DNA from: Sweltsa coloradensis
Lineage: Eukaryota; Arthropoda; Insecta; Plecoptera; Chloroperlidae
Assembly: GCA_024449915.1 (NCBI GenBank)
Contig: JAMZAV010000310.1
Location: forward strand, 1,178,001 to 1,242,000
Direction of reading: 5' to 3'
DNA: 64,000 nucleotides
Below are positions 1 through 12,222 of the stretch, piece after piece. The notes beneath the pieces were generated by a model, which saw nothing but the letters and a program-made list of their open reading frames with translations, made no database searches and was not told the origin of the DNA. The first letter of the stretch is position 1, and every line of letters starts with the position of its first letter. The translations under genes and the position numbers were made by a program.

Positions 1-1783
1 GTAAAATTGATAATAAGTCACATTTTTGCGTTTTAGACCAATTTAAATACTCTAAACTATTTTAAATGGGTAAATGTGGGTATTCACTGGAACGGTCGAT
101 TCGTCTTCTAAATAATCGTACAAAGTTATTGATTTAGAACAAGGATCAAAAGGGTGAAACGTCATGCGGAAGCGTCGCGGCGCGCTCAAAACGGCATGTA
201 GAACAAGGCGGATTCTTTTCGTATACGGTTTATGGTATGTATTTTGAATTAGGCTTTCTAAAAAGTATAATGTCATCTTGTTTCTACCGCCGTAGGGTCA
301 ACTTTCATAACTTGCCGATTGCCGCTGCACGGATGCGAGAAAGCCTTCGCCATTAGAGTAATTTGCACTGGAAAGTTATAAAAATTGTTTCCGTCACAAA
401 TTATAAGTGAACAACAATAATGGAATGAGTAAAAAAAAGTAAAAAAGTTTCCTAGACGGGCTCGAACCGACGTCCTCTCGCATGCAAAACAAGAGCTCTA
501 ACCACTCGGCCAACAATGACCACGGTAAAACGTGCGGTCTAGAGTGATATTATACAGATGCACGATAACTTGCGATAAGCGTAAAACATTTGTCATGACT
601 ATTAGGACACTTTTAATAGTTATAAAACGTTCTGTCGATATTTCTAGAGTGTAATTTACGTCTCTTTTCACAAGATGTACATTATAATTATTTATTTTGT
701 CATTAAAAACTTCGGATGTGGCAGTCAGTCGCATGAAATCATCCAACTCGCCACCAAATAATATCTCGTGGTTTGAAACGTGGCTGGTAATGCGGGTAGC
801 CTAGGACCCAAGTGGGAGAAGACGCAACTGTATTGGCAGAGCTACCGATAGCGGACGATTTAGTTTAGGTAGTCACCGCAAAATTTGAAAGCGCTCGGCC
901 CTGCTTCCGACTCTTAATGTAGAAACCTGATAGGATGTGAATACTGTGGGAGGCGTCGGGTTGGAGAAATCTGAAGGGAATGAGGTTTTGGTGGAGGCGC
1001 CGAGTCGAGATTTACGGAATCCAACTTCTTGGGAAGCCTTTGACATCTCCGAGGCGATGTGATCTTGTACATCCAATGAATATCTAAGTATTTCACATAG
1101 GGAACAGTTTCATTGTGTTCCTTCTCTCAGTATGGTGTGTTATAGTATTGTAAAGATTCTTTGTATAAGCTTCCTGAAATATACATTCAGCTAACCTCTG
1201 GTCAGCCTTGACTTGGGTTTACCATCATCATCATCATCATTATCATAGCCATAATTCATGCTAAAAGCCTAAAAATATACAATTTGTCAAATTTATATTT
1301 TAGTTTAACAATGCTTGTCAGTTAATCAAACTGATGTAGCTTGATTTCAGACTGTTATTTTTTTCAACTGCTTTATTTGATTTCTTCACATTTTAATAGA
1401 TTCTTCTATCACAACATAAACAATTTCACCAATTTAAGCAAGCACACTGTTAAAGTATTGTATGGATTGGGAACAAGCTTTGATGAATACGGTACATACT
1501 TCCTCGGTATATATGGTTATAAAATAATTATTTGTTTTTTGCCCCTTACTTTAAAGTAATATGCATCTTATATTATAAAGTTTCTTAAACTATCTAAAGA
1601 ACTACGTTCACATACTTGCATCCTTCAATTTCCCCTAAAGAAGTTGAATTTATATTTCTTGTACATAACATCTCTACTGTAAACTTAAGGGTGCGTCTAG
1701 GCCAATTATTTTATTTTCAATACCTTGCATTTCAATGTTCAAACCACTAATAGGCTTATACATGACTTCTCTTTGTTTTCCAG
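1..1783. other. Upstream CadN intron sequence, no exon recognised
   Basis: Presumed intron left of the first visible CadN exon. Apart from the tRNA-like element at 441-519 and a short CAT microsatellite near 1222-1240, nothing recognisable. Open frames on the minus strand at 873-1096 have no family resemblance that I can name. Confidence 0.5.
441..519 (-). repeat. tRNA-like element (tRNA-derived SINE head or pseudo-tRNA)
   Basis: Read on the minus strand it has a good A box (TGGCCGAGTGG), a B box (GGTTCGAGCC), an anticodon-like hairpin with loop TTTGCAT, and a T6 Pol III terminator at 446-441. The acceptor ends do not pair and the T stem has a mismatch, so this is not a functional tRNA. The loop resembles tRNA-Ala(TGC). 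Confidence 0.45.
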
Positions 1784-2017
1784 GAATGGTTGTGATGACA
1801 ATGACAGCAGTGGACTACGACGATCCTAGCGAAGGCACAAATGCAAGACTGATCTATTCCATCGAGAAGAATGTGATTGAAGAAGAAACCGGATCCCCAA
1901 TCTTTGAGATCGAGTCTGAGACTGGTGTCATTAAAACCGCTGTGTGCTGCTTGGACAGAGAGCGTACACCAGACTATTCAATACAAGTGGTTGCGATGGA
2001 TGGAGGGGGGTTAAAAG
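1784..2017 (+). CDS. CadN: CadN exon 1 of window: cadherin repeat
   Basis: Starts after a pyrimidine-rich acceptor (ttttccag) and ends before gtaac. Enters with two bases of a split codon and ends with one base (G) of the next. Encodes a cadherin repeat with the calcium-site motif DYDD and the LDRERTPDY strand. Earlier exons must exist to the left. Only 32 bases separate its donor from a TTAA-bounded transposon. Confidence 0.95.
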
Positions 2018-5000
2018 GTAACAATCTAAAGCCAGATATTGATTTCATGTTAACCCCGGAGTAGTCGCGCCTCTTTTTGTTATTTTAGTAGTCGCGCGCG
2101 GTCATTTAGACCGACACATCTATTATTGTCAATAATAAGTCGATGTTTTGATTATCAATGTAACTTATATTTTATTATTTCTATGATATTCTTTATGATA
2201 ATAAATAATAAATAATCAGTCATAAGTATGATCACGTTTATTGGTCAATATAAATGCATATTACAAAAAGAGAACATTTAAACTTTTTAGTGATTATTGA
2301 TTTACTAAATACTACAGTTCTTTGATTATATCATTGATAATACAGGCTAAATTTTGTTTTAACTTGTTAGAGTTACATCAAACATATTTTCAGACATGTA
2401 TTTTGATTTATGAATCGAACAATTTTTTTCACACCATTAACCCCTTAAAAATCAATTCTAAATATTTTTCCCCTTTTCGGATTTTTTTTATCTTATCCCA
2501 CATTGACAAGAACAACCCGAATTTTTTTCCCTCCTTCTTTCTCCCCCCCCCCCGCCCTCTCCGCCCTTAGTGTTTCGTTAAATTTTTTTGAATCTTAAAA
2601 TAAGACCCAAGTTTAGTATTTTATTTCCCTAAATGGAAATTTTTGGCAGATTTCATCTGATATTGACATAAGTCTGCATTACCCCTCCCCCCCACCCCAC
2701 CCACCCCAAGTAACGCACGTTGGGACTCCCCCCCCTCCATATTTTTATCATTCCAAAACAGTAAACAATTGAAAATGAAACTGGTAATCCTTTCCAGCCT
2801 TGACATCACCAACCGCTTTCAGACTACTCCCCCTCTGCCAACCCCCCCATTTTTTCCAACTACCCCCCCCCCCCAAAAAAAAATTACCTTTAGGTGATTT
2901 GTTTGGATTTTATCTGATAGTGATATTTAGCCACCTAAAAACACCTTCCAAAGTAATTCATCCCCTCCCCCACTGTCTACTAAGCCCCCCTTTCTATCCC
3001 TCCCCTTATTTTTGGATGAAATTCTAAAAAAAGTAAAAAATTACTATTTTAGGTATTTAGTCAAGCCTTTTAGGTAATTTGATTGGTTTTCATCCGATCT
3101 TGACATTTTGCTCCCCCCCTCTCCCTCCCCCACCCTTGGTCAACTATTCCCCAGGATAATTTCCCCCAAATTTTTTTCTAAAAAAATCCCCACAATTTTT
3201 AATATTCTAAAAAAACACAATACAGTAAGATCTCTCTTATCCGATCTCCTCTTATCCGATGTTCCGTGTTAACCGAGCCGCCAAAAAAAAAAAAAAATAA
3301 ATAAATAAAAAATAAAGTTTAAATACGTAAGTAAAACATAAAAATAATTACAGACGCCGCGCCGCACTTTTTAAATGTACTCGCATACATTTGTAGGCAT
3401 GCCTTACGAGTGAGTGCAAAGAAGATAGATCGGCGATATATCTCGACTTTCGAGCAGTGTGCATCAGTCTACTGAGCATATAGAGTTCAGTGGTCAGTGT
3501 GCGTCGGGCGCATCGCCGGTAAGCGTCAGTGCCACCCACTGAGCATATAGAGGTCAGTGTGCGTCGCGCGCCTGCGCGTGCGCATACGATCCAGCCATCT
3601 CACACACAGCTGTTCAAAGATGGTCGTTGTGGAACTAGATGCAATCATGTTTCAACCGATTCACGAAATTCGTAATCACGACGCATTGAATTGTTATTCC
3701 TGGGCTTATCTTATTTCTTTCCCAGACTTATCTTGCGTCGTGAGCTTCAGCGCGGGCATAGTAGTGAGAGGTTTTCCCACATGAGAAAGAGAGCTAGGCC
3801 TAGGCCTGGGCCTAGGCCTATGTTTGCATTGTAGGCCTAGGCCTACTGCGTCGAGTTTAGGCCTAGGCCTAGGCCTAGACATACGTTTTTATTACGACAT
3901 GTAGGCCTAATTGTGTACGTGTGTTCGTGAGCTTGAATTACAAGCTATTAAATCATTTAGTATACCCTGTATGAAGTGTATCGTGTGTATTTTATGTTCC
4001 TTTATCCATTACATGTGTCATATATCATTTTACCACATCAGGCTATGCTACGAGAGCAAATAAACAATTGATCCGCGCCATCCGAGTTTTTCGCAAATCC
4101 GAGGTGCCCCCGGTCTCATCCAACTCGGATAAGAGAGATCTTACTGTATATTAAAAATTTGATTCTCCTCAAAAGTCATTGTTTCACATACCATCCACTA
4201 TTGACAAAGAAACACCCCCTGACGCCCGTCTGACAGACGTGGTAGTATGGCGAGGCATAGGTGGCGCACCCGTCTGGCAGACGTGGTAGTATGGCAAGTG
4301 GTTAAGGATAATGGTGGAGCACACTCATATTTTTGCTAACCTTAGTAGTCGGGCAGCGGTCGAAATGACCAGGAATCTGAACATGGGGATTATTCTTGCT
4401 GAAGTTCTTCAAAACACTGACTCGTTTTACTTTCAGTCACTGGTGATAGGTATTTTAGGAATCTAGATGGAGGTTCAGGGTTCGCGCATGAGAACTGTAC
4501 AGATGCCAACTGTTGAAAAAAAGTCGACTACTCCCAACTTAAATAATAAATAGGGGTGTGTGAATATTCTAAATTCAAATTATATTCGTGAATAGTTGTC
4601 AACTACTATTCAATTCAAATTTCAAATACATAGTTTATATTCAAATTTTGAATCGTACCCGGCACCTCCACCATGATGGTGGTGCCTGTTCGGAGGGCAG
4701 CCCCGAGTTTGGCAATTGTTTCTTCGCTTGTTGCAATCTAGTTACGGCTATGAAATTTTTCAGCATTTCTTACTTTTTTATCAAGGTCAGGGGAGAACAA
4801 TTAATCAAGTTTTGAAACACTATTACAGTATCTATTGGAAACCGCTTCAAGCTGAGTTTTAAAATTTGCATTCTATTGTGATTTGCACCTCAGCTTTTAG
4901 AAATGTTATTTGCTTTCTGGTAATTTTGATTGCAAATAAATAGCGAGTAATTATGATTGTTAGATGCTTTACTGGATAATGTATATGATCGTCATACACA

Positions 5001-8000
5001 CAAACTAAGTATGAGACTGTTCACGAAAAGATCACCTCATTTGTTTGGTGCTAATTTTGCCCTTGCGTTCTAGGAACTGGTACGGCATCGATACGAGTGA
5101 AGGACATCAACGACATGCCGCCTCAGTTCACCAAGGATGAGTGGTTCACAGAAGTTGATGAAACCGATGGAACGAATCTTCCTGAAACTCCCATCCTCAC
5201 AGTAACTGTTCACGATGAGGACGAGACCAACAAGTTCCAATATAAGGTATGAAGCTCATGTTTCTAACATTAGCATCGGCTACACATGGAAATCAAACCA
5301 ATCTTTGTATTTTTCTTGATAAAAGCACTTGAACCCTAGCGGAGAAAGTTTGTATCAATCACAACTCAAATCCCATCCTTCTGCCTTGTTACCAAAGCTG
5401 TTATTGTCCATCTAAATTCAGTACAGTTAAACGAACAAACGTTAATAATTCTCAATTTAGATCCTTTCCCAATGTCTAGATTTGTATAGTATTTACCCTA
5501 TTAGGAGACTACCTTGAATTTAAGACAACCACTACTTTCAGGATACTTGATTGATAAAATAACATTGTAACTAAAACTATGCACATTTTAAGATTTACTC
5601 TCACTATTTCCTTAAAAAAATTGCAAAATCATAGTCTTTTATTCAGATATATCAAATTTAAAAATCATCTGTACAGTATAAAAATTAAAAACACAGTCTT
5701 CTAGCAAAGCCCTGCTGTAAATCCATGTGAAGTGCATGAATCAAATCGGGTCAATAGTGAGAAACATTGTGCTTGTTTGCTTTCAGGTGATCGAAAACAG
5801 TGGCTACGGAGCTGACAAGTTCACTATGGTGCGGAACAATGACGGCACTGGTTCACTCAAGATTGTCCAACCCCTAGACTATGAGGACCAACTACAGAGC
5901 AACGGCTTCCGATTCAGGATACAAGTCAACGACAAGGTATGTTTGCGGGATTCAAGATCTCGAAATAGAAAAAGCTTCTAGTTTGGAAGGTGTAATGTGA
6001 TGTAATAATCAGTTCAAAGATTATGTTAGCTGGTAATAATCAGTTCAAAGATTATGTTAGCTGGTAGGAATAAGAAAAATCAAAGGCAAACTGTTTTACT
6101 TGAACTATTAACTATATGATTGAATTATGCACTGATCTTATGCCACATAATAATTTTAGAAGTTAATATGCATATTATTTAACTTGGTAACAATTCTGTA
6201 AAATTTGAATGGGATATATCTTGTAAATAGTATAGTACTGGTTCTAAAATAAATGTACCAGTCCTTTTTACTGGTAGTGCTTTAAAAGCAACAGTGTTGT
6301 AATAATCTCTCTTGTAAACCAGGGTGAAGACAATGATAACGACAAGTACCACGTTGCGTACTCTTGGGTTGTCGTTAAGCTGCGAGATATCAACGACAAC
6401 AAACCACAGTTTGAACGACCAAACATTGAAGTTTCTGTCTACGAGAACGCTGAGGTTGGAAAGAGTTTGGAGACTTTCAAGGCCACAGATCCTGACCAGG
6501 GAGGAAAGAGCAAGGTAAGCACAAAATAATTGTGTACTATAAATGTGTTTGTAACCAGTACAAAAATTGTATTGAGTTATAAAATTAAGAAAACTTAAAG
6601 TTAAACTTTAATTATTTTGTGAAAAACTCTTGCTGGTTTTTCCCCAACCTCTAGTAGTTTAATAAGATGTTTACTTAATTCATCCTGTGCATCATATTAT
6701 TAATAAGCTAGAACTTCGCATTTTGTTTTAATTGTTTTATCTTGATAATGTTTCTTTGAAACACAATCCACACTTAATGGCTTATAACAAACTTTTACTC
6801 GCACTTTTGATCTCAAGCCAAAAAACATAGAAATTTGTTTTCAAGCACTACATCTTAGCCGCATTATTACCCCAAAACTACTCCTAAACTTCTTAACTGG
6901 AATACTGCCCAAACTGACGCCCTTCCTCACAATAGGCTCCTGAATTCTGTGCACATTGTACAGCATTGCATGGTGATTCTCATTTGTTTGAACAATCTTT
7001 CAGGTGAAGTACGCGATTGACCGAAGCTCTGACCGCAAGCGCCAGTTCTCCATCAATCAGGAAGGCACTGTCTCAATCCAGCGTAATCTTGACAGGGAAG
7101 AGACACCTCGCCATCAGGTAGGTCCAACTTCTTTACTTGGTGAAGAGCAGAGATGTTTGTGGTTTCTCGAAGTGCATGATTAATTATGATTATTTATATA
7201 GTGATCAAATGATAAACATAAAAATATAAACATTAGCAGCAGGAATCACTAGCACACAATAAACAGTTTTAAACAATTCTTGAATAAAGATATTAAATTC
7301 GTAACAATATGTAACAATGCCACAAATACATATTTTTATACTGCTATGCGCCACTCATTGAAAACAATTCGTAAGTATTTTTGCTAAACTTGTCAAGTTA
7401 AATCAACGAGTTTGCCTACATTTGATTTCCACCCACATTGCATAATGCATATTTTATGCTTTGATACAATTTTAAATAGAATATAACGAGGACTTGCTGA
7501 GCCTGACTAAAATGCTCTTAAAATCTATATTCTGACTAGCTGGTGATGCGTCACCCACCTTTTATAAGACATATTTGATCCCGGTGGTTTATTATTATAA
7601 CAATTTTTGTTTCTTATTACTCTTTGTACACTTATTTTTTATTCAAAATCAGTTTGATTATTTTCCATGATTCACATCAAAATGTATCAATTAATCTATA
7701 GTTTACCACATGATTTTTTAAAGAATTTGTTGTAAACCATTTGTTTTGTTGAATTTCCAGGTGAAAGTGTTGGCGATAGATGACGGAGTCCCGCCTAAGA
7801 CCGCAACTGCTACTTTAACTGTGATAGTACAGGACATCAACGACAATGCTCCGACCTTCCTCAAAGATTACCGACCGGTCTTGCCCGAGCACGTGCCTCC
7901 GAGGAAAGTGGTTGAGATTCTTGCTACCGATGATGACGACCGCTCAAAGAGCAACGGTCCTCCTTTCACCTTTAGGATGGATCCCAATGCTGACGATATC

Positions 8001-11000
8001 ATCCGAGCCTCATTCAAAGTTGAACATGATCAGAGTGAGTTATAGATAGACTGTCTTTATTTTTGTTTCTATATATGTAATTCATTCTTTTATACCAAAG
8101 CCAACATATAAAGGTGCCATACCAATAATTGTTGGCACCTTATACCCGAATTATTTGTCAATAAATACGAAAAACATTCTCATACTTTCAAATTATGAAT
8201 GTAAAAACTTTCCCTGGTTGTAACATGATGCCATTTCCATACAATAAAATTATCTTTTTGTTTTTGCTTCACAGAGGGTGCTAATGGTGATGGAATGGCA
8301 GTGGTGTCGTCGTTGCGGTCATTTGACCGAGAGCAACAGAAGGAATACCTCATCCCAATCGTTATCAAGGACTCTGGAAACCCTGCAATGTCTGGAACAA
8401 GCACGCTCACAGTCGTCATAGGAGACGTTAATGACAATAAGATGCAGCCGGGCTCAAAGGACATCTTCGTTTATAACTACATGGTAATTATTGAATGGTG
8501 CAACCAGCTACAAAATTGCAATAACATTGTATATGAAATGTAAAATAATGCATAGAGAGAGAATTAGTGTTATGTAATGAGAATCCAGGAATAAATTATA
8601 TTTAGCAAGACAAATTTACATAAATGAAAATGAATTTTGATTTCTGAAGACAACACTCACAAATCTCCTAGCTACATTCACAGTTTCAAATTTGAATTAT
8701 AAAGAAAATTCACAATAAAAGTATTTTACCTTGTAAATTTGTACGTCACGAGTTTAGGTTTATTTCTGGACTCAAAAAATCTCTCTAAAGTGGGCATCAA
8801 ACCTGGGACATTAGAGGTAGCAATGCACCCCCGAACACCCACTCTTTTACAAGGCGAGCTATACTATAATACAACTTGTATAAATAAATGTCATTGTTAT
8901 CTTCCAGGGCCTATCACCAGACACTGAGATTGGCCGAGTGTATGTCTACGATCTCGACGATTGGGATCTTCCAGATAAAAAGTTCTACTGGGAAGGAGCC
9001 GAACATCCAAAGTTCAAGCTCAACGAGGACTCCGGCATGATCACAATGCGTCACGGCACTCGGGATGGCAGGTACGAAGTTAGAGCAAACATTAATAACA
9101 ATCTTCAGTAATGAATCAAAAGAGGCAATAAAGATTAAGAAATATCATAATAGTGGTCGTCCTAGTGGAAATTTAGTATGTACTTTGAAGGCCTAGGTTT
9201 AATGTAATTGAATAGTAGACATGTGCAAGGTAAAAACTAGAGCTGAAAAAAAAATTTTTGACAAGACAGGCCTGTAGGAATATTTTAAATATCTTTACAT
9301 TGGACTCAAAATGAAGTAATGAAAATGTGTTTAGATAAATGTGGATATGATATGAATGAATGATTGGTAGTTTAACAGCTTGTTTGCCACCAAATTTAAA
9401 GAAAAATAAATAAATTTATTCAAATTTAGGTTCATAAGTGCCAAGTGTGGTGGAGGTGCCGGGTATCCTAAATCATAGTTTTTTCTGCTATTGCACCAGG
9501 TCATTAAACATGTGAGTGGAAATGAAAACACTTTTTCTCATTTGTTTATTGCAGTTGCTGGCCTACTAAATTATGTTTTTTAAATACAATCTTTTTGCAC
9601 AATTCATTCTATTTTCTTATAGCGATGTATAAATTTGTGTAAAATATTGATAATTGAATGGTTTGTAAGCCCAGAACTAATTTAAACTACATACAATAAA
9701 TTTTTAGTATTATAATTATCTGCTGGGTACACTTTTTCTTGGGCTCTTCCAAACTCGTGGCAATTCCCCTCTTGAGAACATGACGTTTGTTGCAGGTATA
9801 ACCTGAGGTTCAAGGTATATGATCGCAAGCACACCCAAACAGATGTACCAGCAAACGTAACTGTTACTGTTCGAGAGATACCAAATGAAGCTGTCGTCAA
9901 CTCCGGGTCAGTCCGGGTAGCAGGACTCTCCGACGAGGACTTTATCCGGGTCTGGAACTTCAGGGTAAGATTATCTTTCAGAACTAATTTTTATCTGGAG
10001 AACATATAATTGATATTCTATGCCTTTTTTAGGCATCATATTATATATTTTTCCTTTTGGTAATTTTTATGCTTGTATCTAATTACCTTATGTGCTTTGT
10101 CATCATGCACTTCTTCAATTTTAAAATATTTATACTATCCATATAATTTTAAAACATTTAATGTTAAAACATCAATTAAAAACACTAAATAGTAACAGAT
10201 AAAGCAAGACCAGAAATGTAAAAGGCCTACTTATAATCTGCTTGATTTACTAAATTGAGATAACTTATCATGATTGAGGAAATTTAAAAAAATACCCTGC
10301 ATACAGGATTTCCATTTAAAACTCCTATATTGTCAACTTAATACATTTCCCGTGTGTTCATTTACAGACGCAGAGCGTTCTGCGAAGCAAGTCCGAGCGA
10401 TTCCGAGACAAACTCGCTGACTTGCTAAACACAGAACGTGACAACGTGGATGTGTTCAGTGTTCAGTTACGACGCAAACATCCGCCCATCACTGACATTC
10501 GATTCGCTGCTCACGGCTCGCCGTACTACAAGCCAGTCAGGCTCAATGGACTTGTGCTCATGCATCGAGAAGAGGTGGGTGGCTTCATAACTAAGAGTTA
10601 ACGCTTTGCTCTTGTTTGAATTTAGATTCTATTCACATGGGTCTACACAACTTGCGTTCCTTAAATTCGGATAAAAATAATAAACCGGTAGGCCTACTTA
10701 AAAAATCGACAATGTGCACACTATTGTAGCTTGACAGTAATTCCCCCCTCCCCCTTATAGAAGTTTTCTTTCTTTTTTAGCACATCCTATCATTCACTGT
10801 TGTTTTTCTAACATATGAACTCTATTTTAAATTCTGAAGGTTGGTGTAAATGATTTCCAAAAGCTGTTTTTTTTTTAAGGGTTGAAATCTTTTCATCTAA
10901 CTGTTGATATCCTACCTTATTATATTAGAAAAAATCATGTTAAAATGTTAACCAAGCTTTCTGTAGATAGATTAAATCCATTAAAACAACCCTACTTGTT

Positions 11001-12191
11001 TGTGTGCTACAGATTGAGAAGGATGTTGGTATTAACATCACGATGGTGGGCATTGACGAGTGCCTTTACGAGAACCAGATGTGCGAGGGGAGTTGCACCA
11101 ACACGCTGGACATCAGTAACCTGCCCTACATGGTCAACGCCAACAAGACGTCGCTGGTCGGTGTGAGAGTGGACGTGATCGCGGAGTGCACGTGTGGCGC
11201 ACGCAACTTCTCCAAGGGTGAATCCTGCCGCACCAGCCCCTGCTATAACGGCGGGCGGTGCGTGGAGGGGCGGTACGGACTCAGGTAGGGCTGATAATAG
11301 CTTGTTCATTTGAATTAATAATATTGATTAATTTACTGTTAATTAAGCAAAGCAATCTTTTTGGTAAATGATAATAATTATTCTTTAAGTTCAGCAATTG
11401 TCTTGTAAATTGTTTAATTTTTAATTGAAGAACTAAATAATATGACAATAAATGAATATTTGTGAAATACTCAATTCCTTATTTTAGATAAAAGCCATAA
11501 TGAAAAGCTAATTATAGAGTTGAATGTGCACTGAAATAAGCTAAAATGTTTTAATTTACTCTATTACAGGGTTGCCACCAAGAAAAAATAAAAATCCTGT
11601 TTGAGCAGATCAAAAATCCTTAGAAATCCTTAAATGAAACACCCAAATCCTTAAAAATCCTTAAAATGCCTAAATGTACCAATTTCGATACGATATCGAT
11701 ATATCATAATGTAATTGTTGTAAAAAAATTGAATATATAATTTTTTTATAGAGTAGGTACCGGTAGGCCTATTTTTAATAAATAAATTTTTTAAAAATGT
11801 ATAAAGAGTCTACCCACTCAGTTATATAACTGATTTTCAGTGGGACACAGTAAATCAAAGCGACCAAGCCAACCTGTAGGCCCCGAATCAATCGGGGAAA
11901 AAAATGATTCGAGGCCAAATAGGGTTGATAGAATGATTGATAAGGTATCACCATTAATGCCTATTTTTACGATCTCACAACCGCGTTTTATGACCCGGCA
12001 CCTCCACCATATGCACCAGCCAGGTTAATTTAATTTAGACTACCTACCCGGCACCTCCACCAAAATTCCGAAATTTTGCATTTTTGGTGTAAATTTTGAT
12101 ATTTATACATTGAAAATATTCCCACTTATCAATATCGCATTGAAATATAATTTTTTGACCAGCCCTAGTTAAAAACGGCGTAAAACGTAAA

Positions 12192-12222
<31 letters not shown>

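Larger units (their letters stand above)
2050..4542. mobile_element. piggyBac-like TTAA-bounded non-autonomous element (composite)
   Basis: Bounded by TTAA at 2050-2053 and 4539-4542. Internal ends are related and inverted: CGGAGTAGTCGCGC on the left, and GGGAGTAGTCGAC reading in from the right. Subterminal GTAGTCG plus CGGTCATTTAGACCG near 2090 has a diverged counterpart near 4347-4371. TTAA targets with such subterminal palindromes are typical of piggyBac. Contains C-rich low-complexity sequence (about 2500-3160) and the pogo-like insert at 3223-4146. No transposase remains. Confidence 0.4.

Noticed and set aside
873..1096. Overlapping minus-strand frames near the left edge
   Set aside because: Neither shows a recognisable domain or plausible CadN exon borders, and CadN runs on the other strand.
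2521..3160. C-rich stretch with Pro-rich open frames
   Set aside because: Simple-sequence C and T runs inside a transposon; frames change with run length.
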